Assembly (NCBI GenBank): GCA_012964335.1
Contig: DTUF01000013.1
Span: 1 to 50,522 of the forward strand
Direction of reading: 5' to 3'
Length of the DNA: 50,522 nt
Source of the DNA: Candidatus Poseidoniales archaeon
GTDB lineage: Archaea; Thermoplasmatota; Poseidoniia; Poseidoniales; Thalassarchaeaceae
In this document: positions 16,257-23,874 of the stretch, piece by piece
Position numbering within the stretch: position 1 is the first letter of the stretch
Layout of the letters: the number at the start of each line of letters is the position of its first letter
Notes under the pieces: model-generated
The model's database searches: none
Seen by the model: only the letters and a program-made list of their open reading frames with translations
Told to the model about the DNA's origin: nothing
Translations under genes and position numbers: made by a program

Positions 16257-18155
16257 TCAACTTTCTTGTTCAATGTCAAGTTGGGGTACTGTAAACCAGT
16301 GGGAATCACCTTCGGGTCTCTCAATAATAGGTAAACTTAGCAATTCTTTACCGCCAATAATCCCTAGGCCAAATGTAGCACATGGTGAAGGCAAGTAGTC
16401 CTCACCTGATTCAGTTATCACCAACTGAATCGTGTGACCAGCAGGAATCCTAACATCCATCGGATTGAATTCCATTAACATTCGATAATCGTTGAATGGT
16501 AAAGTCGCTTGAGATTCATATCCACCATCTCGATATCTCACATCCATGGTTGCATGTCCTAAACGTAAATTATCAGTTCCATCATACATGGTTACAAACA
16601 TTTGACCACCATTACAAGCGGTAGTTCGGACATTGAAGTGCAGTTTCGTAAGCCCTGAAATGTGTAGGTCATTTTCTAGTGGTGGTGAGGTTATCGTCAT
16701 GCTCTGGGTGGCTGAAACCGTACCTAGGAACCCTCCATCCCATGAGGAGAGATCATACTCCTTCCAAGTGATATCTTCGGGCGGCCAAGTATCCTCTACG
16801 TGCCAGTGTCCATCGTTAGTTTGAATTTGCACCACTGCTCCAGGTTCATCCCCCATACCCTTGAGGTAGTAATTGAACCAGTTAAACAGTTCAATCGCCC
16901 AATCCATACGACTCATGTTGGGGTAAGCCTCTGCTCCATATCCACTCCCTAATGTTGAGTGTCTATCGGGTTGGTCTGGGTAGTTGTGGGCCCATTGACC
17001 AGAAATTGCTGCGGTGTGAATTCCTGCCGCATTCAGCCTTTCAAATGCCGGATAAGCGTGGTAAGGGTCAACATTCCAGTCTTGTAATCCCCAGACCAGA
17101 TATACACTGCCCTCGTAATTATCAAGCACATCTTGTAGGTGGTAGCGTTCATCCCAGTAATCATTCCATTCATCACCACCAAATCCTGCTCCAACCCAAG
17201 TTGTGAAGGGTGAAATTGGGCCTATCACATCATCACTACACATTCGCAAGTCATCTTCGGTAGCATCTGTTGTTGCTCCCTCGTACAGAACATCATAGAG
17301 CATGGCTCTGGCCTCTGAACTGCCATTGCGGTAGAACATCTGTTGGACTCCAATTGAGCCAGAAATAGGCACGATAGTTTTGAGGTGTGGGGATGGATTT
17401 TGGGCCGCTTCCCAGTTGGTGGTACCAGCGTATGATTTACCCATCAATCCGACATTTCCATTACTCCATTCTTGCTCACCTAACCAGTGGACTGCGGCTT
17501 GGATTCCGGTTTGCTCACCAAGTCCTTTGACATCTTGGCAGTGCGTTGATTTACCTGTTCCAAAAGTTGAAATTTGAGCCAATGCGTAGCCATAAGGAAC
17601 AAATTGGTCTAACACCCACTGACCAATGCCACCGTCTGGAACGGTGTTTGGGTTGGAATCATCACCGGCTCCGGGAAGTCCTTCACCTCCGAAGTCATAG
17701 TAGGGGTGGACAGTAGCGATTACAGGAACTTTGGTTCCATTTGGTACATTTGGCATCCACAATGCGACATGCATTAACGCAGGTTCTGGGAATCCAGCAT
17801 CTTGTTCTGATGCTGGTAGATCAACTTCAACAAAATGTTCGGTTGGTCCACTCCAGTTGTAAGGTCCTGCTTCAGGTAGTACAGAGCGTTCTCCACTAAC
17901 ATTCAGTCCCATTGTGTGACGATGCTCAAGGGGAACCTCCCACCACTCCCATTGCCCATTTGGACCATATCCTCCTCCCATTGAGGAGACAGTACCCCAA
18001 ACTGATGCTAGTACCATGAAAATCACGATGACAACTGCAGTTGCCCCTACAGCGATATTCAATTGCTGTTTTTCGCGGCCCGCATCCGCTATCTCAGTAA
18101 TGGATGCTTCAGTGGCCGTTGATTTGACCAATTCCGCTTCCAACGGCCCGCTCAT
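16257..18155 (-). CDS. Anchored CocE/NonD-family (S15) alpha/beta hydrolase
   Basis: A 632-residue X-Pro dipeptidyl-peptidase/cocaine-esterase family hydrolase. One N-terminal membrane segment (residues 34-56) is preceded by about 30 cytosolic residues, so the enzyme faces outward. The catalytic triad is visible: S241 in GKSYAGT, D359 in WGLQDWNV and H390 in GQWAH. The C-terminal third is the PepX_C jelly-roll that caps the site. Length fits the family (about 550-650) plus the anchor. It probably hydrolyses peptides or esters at the cell surface as part of marine protein degradation. The start ATG 18155 lies inside a perfect inverted repeat (18148-18165). It is divergent from the exported cyclophilin. 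Confidence 0.9.
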   Translation of the reverse strand: MSGPLEAELVKSTATEASITEIADAGREKQQLNIAVGATAVVIVIFMVLASVWGTVSSMGGGYGPNGQWEWWEVPLEHRHTMGLNVSGERSVLPEAGPYNWSGPTEHFVEVDLPASEQDAGFPEPALMHVALWMPNVPNGTKVPVIATVHPYYDFGGEGLPGAGDDSNPNTVPDGGIGQWVLDQFVPYGYALAQISTFGTGKSTHCQDVKGLGEQTGIQAAVHWLGEQEWSNGNVGLMGKSYAGTTNWEAAQNPSPHLKTIVPISGSIGVQQMFYRNGSSEARAMLYDVLYEGATTDATEDDLRMCSDDVIGPISPFTTWVGAGFGGDEWNDYWDERYHLQDVLDNYEGSVYLVWGLQDWNVDPYHAYPAFERLNAAGIHTAAISGQWAHNYPDQPDRHSTLGSGYGAEAYPNMSRMDWAIELFNWFNYYLKGMGDEPGAVVQIQTNDGHWHVEDTWPPEDITWKEYDLSSWDGGFLGTVSATQSMTITSPPLENDLHISGLTKLHFNVRTTACNGGQMFVTMYDGTDNLRLGHATMDVRYRDGGYESQATLPFNDYRMLMEFNPMDVRIPAGHTIQLVITESGEDYLPSPCATFGLGIIGGKELLSLPIIERPEGDSHWFTVPQLDIEQES

Positions 18156-18165
18156 AAATGAGCGG
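18148..18165 (-). promoter_or_regulatory. Start-codon palindrome of the S15 gene
   Basis: On the coding (minus) strand CCGCTCATTTATGAGCGG is an eight-base-pair perfect inverted repeat with two bases between the arms, or a seven-pair hairpin with a TTTA loop. The start codon ATG begins the second arm. Two further pairs form beyond one mismatch. It could act as an RNA hairpin hiding the start or as a DNA operator. Confidence 0.65.
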
Positions 18166-18298
18166 ACCCATCATTCGGCCATGAGGCTGACGCTTATCCG
18201 ATAATTCCAGTTGTAACCTCAACACGCAAATTATCAGCAATAAATTGCAAATTAATCAGGCGGCTAACTCATCAAAGCCAACCTTATCCCAAGTATCA

Positions 18299-19177
18299 GT
18301 GAAGCCGCCTCTACCAGTTCTCTTTGCACTGCTATTACTGCTTAGTTTTGCTAGTTTACCAAGCGTTGCTGAGGAGAGTGTGTGGCAGAGCAATGAAGTC
18401 GACCCAAGTCAATGGGATGACGGGCCAGAGTTAGAAGGCAGTCCAATGGACAAGCCAAAACTAGGCGACCCACTTGTATTGTTCACTGTGAGCTATACAC
18501 CCAACCTTGGAGGTAGTGAAGTGGAGGGGGAAATCATCCTAGAGTTATTTCCTGCCTGGGTTCCTATTACCGCATGGAACTTCATTAATTTGACAGATGA
18601 TAGGTTTTACGACGGGATATTTTTTCATCGTGTAATCGACGATTTCGTTGCTCAATCAGGTGACCCAAGTTGCTACGCTGTAGGCGTTTATCCCGCAACA
18701 ACCTTGACCTGTGGAGAAGGCGGGAGCGGAGAGACAATTCCACTTGAACACGAAGTCAACATGAGCCATGTCGATGGGGCAATCGGGATGGCAAGAAGTC
18801 TGGACCCTGACAGTGCTGAAAGCCAGTTTTACATTTGCGATGGAGAGCAACACCAGTTGGACCCAGAAAACCGGGATGATGAAGGGTATGTGACCTTCGG
18901 GATTGTGCGAAATGGGATGAGCCATGTGCGGGCAATCGCTGCAGCACCGACAACAAATGCTCCTCTTGGGGGAGAAGTTTTTCAAGTTCCACCAGGTCCT
19001 GACAGGCCGATTGATGAGGTGAGAATTATCAGCATTGAGATGCTAGGAATTGTTGGTTCCAACAATTCTTCTGCCGATGAGATTCCAAGTCCATCAGGTT
19101 CAGGCAAATCGCTTTCTGCACCTGTGGTGGTTTATTTGGCGGCAATTCCTGCCGCAGTTGTGGCCAAAAAGGAATAA
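18299..19177 (+). CDS. Exported cyclophilin-type peptidyl-prolyl isomerase
   Basis: A 292-residue protein. A signal peptide (PPLPVLFALLLLLSFASLPSVAEE) precedes a cyclophilin domain with the diagnostic FFHRVIDDFVAQSGDP (catalytic Arg and Gln), GAIGMAR and ESQFYI. A loop with two Cys (CYAVGVYPATTLTC) sits after GDP and could be a disulfide. A C-terminal hydrophobic stretch (APVVVYLAAIPAAVVAKKE) may anchor it in the membrane. The frame opens at TTG 18245, but that lies too close to the AT-rich box near 18230. GTG 18299 gives a compact signal peptide. It probably folds exported proteins, of which this window encodes many. Confidence 0.88.
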   Translation: MKPPLPVLFALLLLLSFASLPSVAEESVWQSNEVDPSQWDDGPELEGSPMDKPKLGDPLVLFTVSYTPNLGGSEVEGEIILELFPAWVPITAWNFINLTDDRFYDGIFFHRVIDDFVAQSGDPSCYAVGVYPATTLTCGEGGSGETIPLEHEVNMSHVDGAIGMARSLDPDSAESQFYICDGEQHQLDPENRDDEGYVTFGIVRNGMSHVRAIAAAPTTNAPLGGEVFQVPPGPDRPIDEVRIISIEMLGIVGSNNSSADEIPSPSGSGKSLSAPVVVYLAAIPAAVVAKKE

Positions 19178-19242
19178 ATTGAGTTGGTTTTGGATACCGC
19201 GAACCAATTTGATTATCCGTGAGTGATGTTTCAGAAATTTTG

Positions 19243-19821
19243 ATGCGACTCAAGTCGACGGCAATTTTGCTTCTAGTAGGAATTCTGTCAGTGCCCTTTA
19301 GCGGTTGTATCTCACCGAGTTGCGGTGATAATGAACAATGTGAGAATGACAATGATGGATATACTGACATTCAAGATGACATTGATCAATGGACTGGCAC
19401 AACATTTCCAGACTTTGATTTGATGGATACTGAAGGTATTAATTGGACGAACGAAAATTTTTCGGGTGAACTTTGGATTGCGTACTTTTCAGCTGTTTGG
19501 TGTACTCACTGTGAAACAACTTTCAACTCATACGATAAGGCAATTCCAGAGGGGAAATTCCTTGCTTTTAACAAGGACCCAAGGGAAGAATACTCAAACA
19601 TCAGCGAATGGAAAGCCACTACAAGTGAGAGGTTGGAGAGGAACATCACAAGACCATTTCTTCATGGTCCTACATTAGCGGAGAGCTTAGATGTTCACGG
19701 AATTCCACATGCTTTCTTCGTAAATGGGGATGGGATTATTGTCGATTACACCTATGGTGTCCAAGATAATTCAACTGCTCTTGAAGTGAGATTCCAAGAG
19801 CATGGCGGCATCCTCAACTGA
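19243..19821 (+). CDS. Thioredoxin-like lipoprotein with CTHC site
   Basis: A 192-residue exported protein. The signal peptide ends in a lipobox-like PFSGC (C22), so a lipid anchor is likely. The linker carries a TSP3-like calcium loop (NDNDGYTDIQDDID) followed by a TlpA-type thioredoxin fold with WCTHC (C87, C90) and cis-Pro in HGIPHAFF. It is a paralogue of the CxxxC protein at 6273. An earlier GTG (19219) exists, but ATG 19243 gives the better signal peptide. The 3' end overlaps the convergent tRNA-enzyme gene by eight bases. Role: thiol reduction or isomerisation outside the membrane, perhaps for the Cys-paired TSP3 repeats nearby (inference). Confidence 0.85.
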   Translation: MRLKSTAILLLVGILSVPFSGCISPSCGDNEQCENDNDGYTDIQDDIDQWTGTTFPDFDLMDTEGINWTNENFSGELWIAYFSAVWCTHCETTFNSYDKAIPEGKFLAFNKDPREEYSNISEWKATTSERLERNITRPFLHGPTLAESLDVHGIPHAFFVNGDGIIVDYTYGVQDNSTALEVRFQEHGGILN

Positions 19822-20710
19822 TTTTGATGTCAGCAACACAATGGCGTATGTGTGGTGCATACCACTTTACTTTGACCAGATGTTTCACTGTTGCTTTACG
19901 GTCACTCATGCTTGCCAAATCAGATGCGACTTTTTCAGCCCATTCAACTTCCTTTCCACCCTGTGCATTGCCATGGAGATGTAGAATTCCGCCTTCAGGT
20001 TTGAGGGCTGAAAGGGCTAGTGGCCAACCGTCTTCTGATGATGGTAGGAGGCCGAGAATTACACGGTCACAGGTGCCGATTACGGCTGCTGCACTACCGC
20101 CGCTGCTGAGTGAAATTTGATTATCACCAGCATGAATAGTGCAGTTTTCACTTACCCCATTTGCCACTAAATTATGATTCAGTGCAAAAACCGCATCTTC
20201 TGACCATTCACAGGCGTGTACATGTGCCGCACCAGCGCGAACTAGTAACGGCAATGTGTAGTATCCAATTCCAGTATACAAGTCTAGAATGGTTTCACCA
20301 ACACAATCAAATTCTCCCAATCTACCTCTTTCTGGCAGATTGCCAGCAGAAAACATTGATTTTGTGACATCAAATGAATATTCAATCCCATGCTCTTTGT
20401 GAGTTACCCATCCTTCTTTCCCCAATAGTAGGTTCACATCAGGTCGGCGCTCAGAACCAGAAATTTCACCTTTTATACCCAGTCTTTTTCCACCTAATGA
20501 GTTAGCAACTATTCCCCATAGTTCCGTCCCTGCTAAGTTGTCCCAACCGGTGAAAGAGTTAGTTGGGAGCAGGATGAGGTCTCCATGTTTTTCCCATTTT
20601 GATGGGACAGCCTTCAGCAATTCTTTTTCTGCTCCATTTTGGGAAAGGTAATTTCCTAGTTTATCCATCAATATGGAATGAGGTGTTTCTTTTTCTTGTC
20701 CGATTGACAC
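19814..20710 (-). CDS. taw2: TYW2-like tRNA aminocarboxypropyltransferase
   Basis: A 298-residue Trm5/TYW2-family enzyme. TYW2 transfers the 3-amino-3-carboxypropyl group of SAM to 4-demethylwyosine at G37 of tRNA-Phe. A Trm5-type N-domain is followed by FSAGNLPERGR (residues 120-130), SAM motif I LDLYTGIGYYTLPLL (143-157), acidic E168 in HACEWS, and VILGLLPSSEDGW (217-229). The LPSSEDGW stretch replaces the NPP-type catalytic motif of Trm5 and is the TYW2 hallmark. The catalytic half resembles the eukaryotic TYW2 form strikingly, from memory. Start is GTG 20710. The rest of the wybutosine pathway (Taw1, Taw3) is not in this window. Confidence 0.87.
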   Translation of the reverse strand: MSIGQEKETPHSILMDKLGNYLSQNGAEKELLKAVPSKWEKHGDLILLPTNSFTGWDNLAGTELWGIVANSLGGKRLGIKGEISGSERRPDVNLLLGKEGWVTHKEHGIEYSFDVTKSMFSAGNLPERGRLGEFDCVGETILDLYTGIGYYTLPLLVRAGAAHVHACEWSEDAVFALNHNLVANGVSENCTIHAGDNQISLSSGGSAAAVIGTCDRVILGLLPSSEDGWPLALSALKPEGGILHLHGNAQGGKEVEWAEKVASDLASMSDRKATVKHLVKVKWYAPHIRHCVADIKIS

Positions 20711-20779
20711 CCTGAAAGACCCTCCTGCGCTTGGCTCGTAGCGGGGGAACCAAATTAAATGAATAGAGAGTGACTATGT

Positions 20780-23700
20780 ATGTACAGGCGAGAGGGGATA
20801 GGGTCCGTGAAGTCAATTAGTAAATCTCGGAAGCAGGCGATATTCGCTCTTTTGATAGTCCCATTGCTGTCATCACTACCTGCTCTTGCAGAACCACCTC
20901 CAGGTACTCCTGAAGTGACCAATACTTATTGTGGGACTTGGAATAATGGAACAGGGATTTGCGATGATTACAATGTCGCTCATGATTTGACTCAGTCTAG
21001 CGAATGGGTGCGTTCTAATTATCAGTTTGAGATGCACAATACAACATCTATCACCATGACTCTTGAGTGGGAAATGCATGAATTTAATCGTTCAGTGATT
21101 GGTCTTCAAGATATGGATTTAGGTGGCGGTTTTGATGGGAATAACAGTGGGGCACCTGTAGATTATATTCGTAATTATCTCGGTTATACTACTAACTCAG
21201 GCTTGCAGGTGCGACAACTCATTCTCAATGAGTTTTCAGACGCAGTTGAAAGTTTGGTGAATGAGACCTACGGTGGCTCTGCTGAAGTAGAGAGCCAAAT
21301 CGTCAATCAGGTGACGATTGAGGGTCAAAATATCCAATGTACTGACGATATGAATGAAGATTCAATAGACGAAGTTCTAGGATTGCCCAATAATGCATTC
21401 TATCCACCTTTGTGCTTACGTTCGGTAGCACAAATCCAAGTTGGCTCAGATATTCTAGGAGTTACTGGTTCAACAATTGATGTAGAAAGAGCGTTCCAAG
21501 GATTGCTTACAATGGGTGCATCAGTAACCTCCAACTTCACTTTAGTTTCTAGAGCAGGACATCGCTCCACATTTGAGCTAATTCCACCAAATTATGCTAC
21601 GCTATCATCAGTTGGTGGAGGTGGTACTTTAGTTCCCCATCAGCAAGGAAGTATTCAGTACAATTCTGGTTCGTGGGTTACTGATGGCTTTAGTCTCCTA
21701 GGGGATGGAAATACACTGACAAATGCTTCAATCACCAGCAATTTTCGAAACGGCACAACTAATTCAGTATTTATTGACGAAAATGTTGACCATGGAATTT
21801 CAATATATGCAGAAGTTGATCTTAGAGATGGAACACATAGCAGCCTTAGTGCTGAAATGGATATCCATTATCTACCAAAATCAGTATTAGATGATTGGGG
21901 ATTTTCCCTTGGCAATGGTAATATCGAATTGCCTTGGATTACTAGTGATGGAATCCGGATGGCTCATGAATATGGGTTACTAAATTTGGACAATTTTTCT
22001 GACATGATTCCATTAGGAGACCTTGAGTCAGCACTTTTGAGTGCTTCTGAAACTGAAATTACGATGAATCCTGTAATTTGGAAACTACCAGACGCTTCGG
22101 GAGGATTGAATTTCACCCACACGCCTAGTGTTACTTGTGCTGAACTGGTGCCAGTCACTCATTGTCTGAGTGGGAGTAGTGCGATGGATGGGTCCTTCCC
22201 TGTCACTATGGTCACTTCAAGCGAACCATTTTCGGCCGACCCTCTAGAGAAACTGACTACTCTTATTTCTGGGAAATCAGGGCTAGAAAATGTCACTTCA
22301 ATACCCCAAGAAGATATTTCTGCATTACTTTCCGTGCTTGTTTATCAACATCAGTTGGACACTTCGTTCATTTCCGAAAGCCTGCCGGATTGGTTACCGC
22401 CAACTGAAATTGAAGTCACAATTTTACTGCCTGATTGGATTGCTTCTGATGTTGGCGACCCACGTTCAATCACTCTCACAGCTTCAAGTGAAGGGGGTAC
22501 GGAAGTTCCTTTGGCGATAACGGGACCAAATCCGTATCACCGTCGATGGAGTGATCCCATTTGTGATGTATCAGCAGTATGTAGCGATTCAAGTCCTGAT
22601 TTAATTTGCAAATCTAATTGGCGTTCATGTATCAAAATTCATGCCTCGCTCAATCTGCCAGAATTTGAGATACATGAGTGGAGTCAAGAAATTGAGTTGG
22701 TTGTAGAAGGAGATATTTCAATTGAGTTGTACAGGATTGAAGTTCCACAAGTTTTGATTGAAGATTATGGTGTAGATATCAAAACAATTCCTTCAGATTT
22801 AATCCGCCACATAGTCGCATATGGAGATGAGCAGGAGGGTGGTCTCAACGGCTTAGTCGGCAAAACAATTGACATACCTTTAGGAGACCAAACCCACCAA
22901 CTCGAACTATCAAATGATGGTTTGCAAGCATTTGCAAATTCTCTCGCTGATATGATGAATGATGAAATTTCTAGCGTACAACAATCTGATGAACAATTGG
23001 AAGTTGATCTCTCCAGTCTTCACTTTTCGGCTTCAGTTGATAGAATGGAGAGGCCGTATAACGGCATTATAAATGACGATAAACCAATAATATTCAACCT
23101 TCAATTAGATAAAACCATCATCAGAGCAAAATATCTTGATGGTGCAATCAGTGTCAGCACAGCTCCAGCACAGGGTGCACTTCCATCATTAATGAACGGG
23201 CTGTTAGATGTATTCAATATTAGAGATGCAAAGGAATCTGACGGAGTTATTACATTACCTCCTGAACCTGTAATTGAAGATGTCTCACCAATATTCATGG
23301 TCAAGGATATTGATAGTGGAACTGACTCTGATATGGATGGGAACTCAAACAATGACCAAGATTTGGATATTCGGCCTGCGGTGGTTATTGAGTTAACTAT
23401 GCCAAAAGGTTTGGAGTTGGAATTCTCCTCATCGTTAGGCAGAGATGAGCAGGATACCGTTGATGGTAATCGTCAGCATATCTTATATCGCGTTCCACTT
23501 TGTGTTGGTGAAGATTCCAACAATTGTGAATTTGGCCAAAGCGATGAAATCAGTCTCCAATTCACAGTTGGCTACGGCTTTTTAATTCAAGAGTTATTAC
23601 CATATTTGATTGGTCTTTTGGTGGTCATTTTCTTACTATTTTACCTGCGCTCAAAGCGTAAGAAGAAAAAGCGTGCAGCGAAAGAAGAGAAACTAATTCA

Positions 23701-23851
23701 GGTGCGGTCAGTTAGGTCAAATACTCATGAGGTTGAGAGAGAATTGTTAGGGCTTTCACCCATTGCGGCAGTTGGTGGAGGCAGTGGAGCAGGTAGTGGC
23801 GCTGGCATTGATTGGACGGCTGGTCTCAATTTAGATGATGAGAACTGGTAA
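20780..23851 (+). CDS. Large exported surface protein, single C-terminal anchor
   Basis: A 1023-residue type I membrane protein that I do not recognise. The signal peptide (residues about 20-38, ending LPALAEPPP) is followed by about 880 beta-rich residues with many NxS/T sequons, paired Cys, and one Asp-rich loop DSGTDSDMDGNSNNDQDLD near residue 850. A membrane segment (about 936-955, LLPYLIGLLVVIFLLFYL) ends in a strongly basic RSKRKKKKR. The cytosolic tail has a Gly/Ala/Ser stretch (GGGSGAGSGAG) and ends LDDENW. ATG 20780 is the likely start, with an AT-rich box just upstream. It shares the overall plan of the other giants here but lacks their repeats and WW-like tail. Confidence 0.78.
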   Translation: MYRREGIGSVKSISKSRKQAIFALLIVPLLSSLPALAEPPPGTPEVTNTYCGTWNNGTGICDDYNVAHDLTQSSEWVRSNYQFEMHNTTSITMTLEWEMHEFNRSVIGLQDMDLGGGFDGNNSGAPVDYIRNYLGYTTNSGLQVRQLILNEFSDAVESLVNETYGGSAEVESQIVNQVTIEGQNIQCTDDMNEDSIDEVLGLPNNAFYPPLCLRSVAQIQVGSDILGVTGSTIDVERAFQGLLTMGASVTSNFTLVSRAGHRSTFELIPPNYATLSSVGGGGTLVPHQQGSIQYNSGSWVTDGFSLLGDGNTLTNASITSNFRNGTTNSVFIDENVDHGISIYAEVDLRDGTHSSLSAEMDIHYLPKSVLDDWGFSLGNGNIELPWITSDGIRMAHEYGLLNLDNFSDMIPLGDLESALLSASETEITMNPVIWKLPDASGGLNFTHTPSVTCAELVPVTHCLSGSSAMDGSFPVTMVTSSEPFSADPLEKLTTLISGKSGLENVTSIPQEDISALLSVLVYQHQLDTSFISESLPDWLPPTEIEVTILLPDWIASDVGDPRSITLTASSEGGTEVPLAITGPNPYHRRWSDPICDVSAVCSDSSPDLICKSNWRSCIKIHASLNLPEFEIHEWSQEIELVVEGDISIELYRIEVPQVLIEDYGVDIKTIPSDLIRHIVAYGDEQEGGLNGLVGKTIDIPLGDQTHQLELSNDGLQAFANSLADMMNDEISSVQQSDEQLEVDLSSLHFSASVDRMERPYNGIINDDKPIIFNLQLDKTIIRAKYLDGAISVSTAPAQGALPSLMNGLLDVFNIRDAKESDGVITLPPEPVIEDVSPIFMVKDIDSGTDSDMDGNSNNDQDLDIRPAVVIELTMPKGLELEFSSSLGRDEQDTVDGNRQHILYRVPLCVGEDSNNCEFGQSDEISLQFTVGYGFLIQELLPYLIGLLVVIFLLFYLRSKRKKKKRAAKEEKLIQVRSVRSNTHEVERELLGLSPIAAVGGGSGAGSGAGIDWTAGLNLDDENW

Positions 23852-23874
23852 ATCGAAGACAATATTAGAATCCA

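Noticed and set aside
19181-19210. TTGGTT...AACCAA inverted repeat after the cyclophilin gene
   Set aside because: It has only six pairs with a 12-base interior that does not pair well, and it is not distinguishable from chance.
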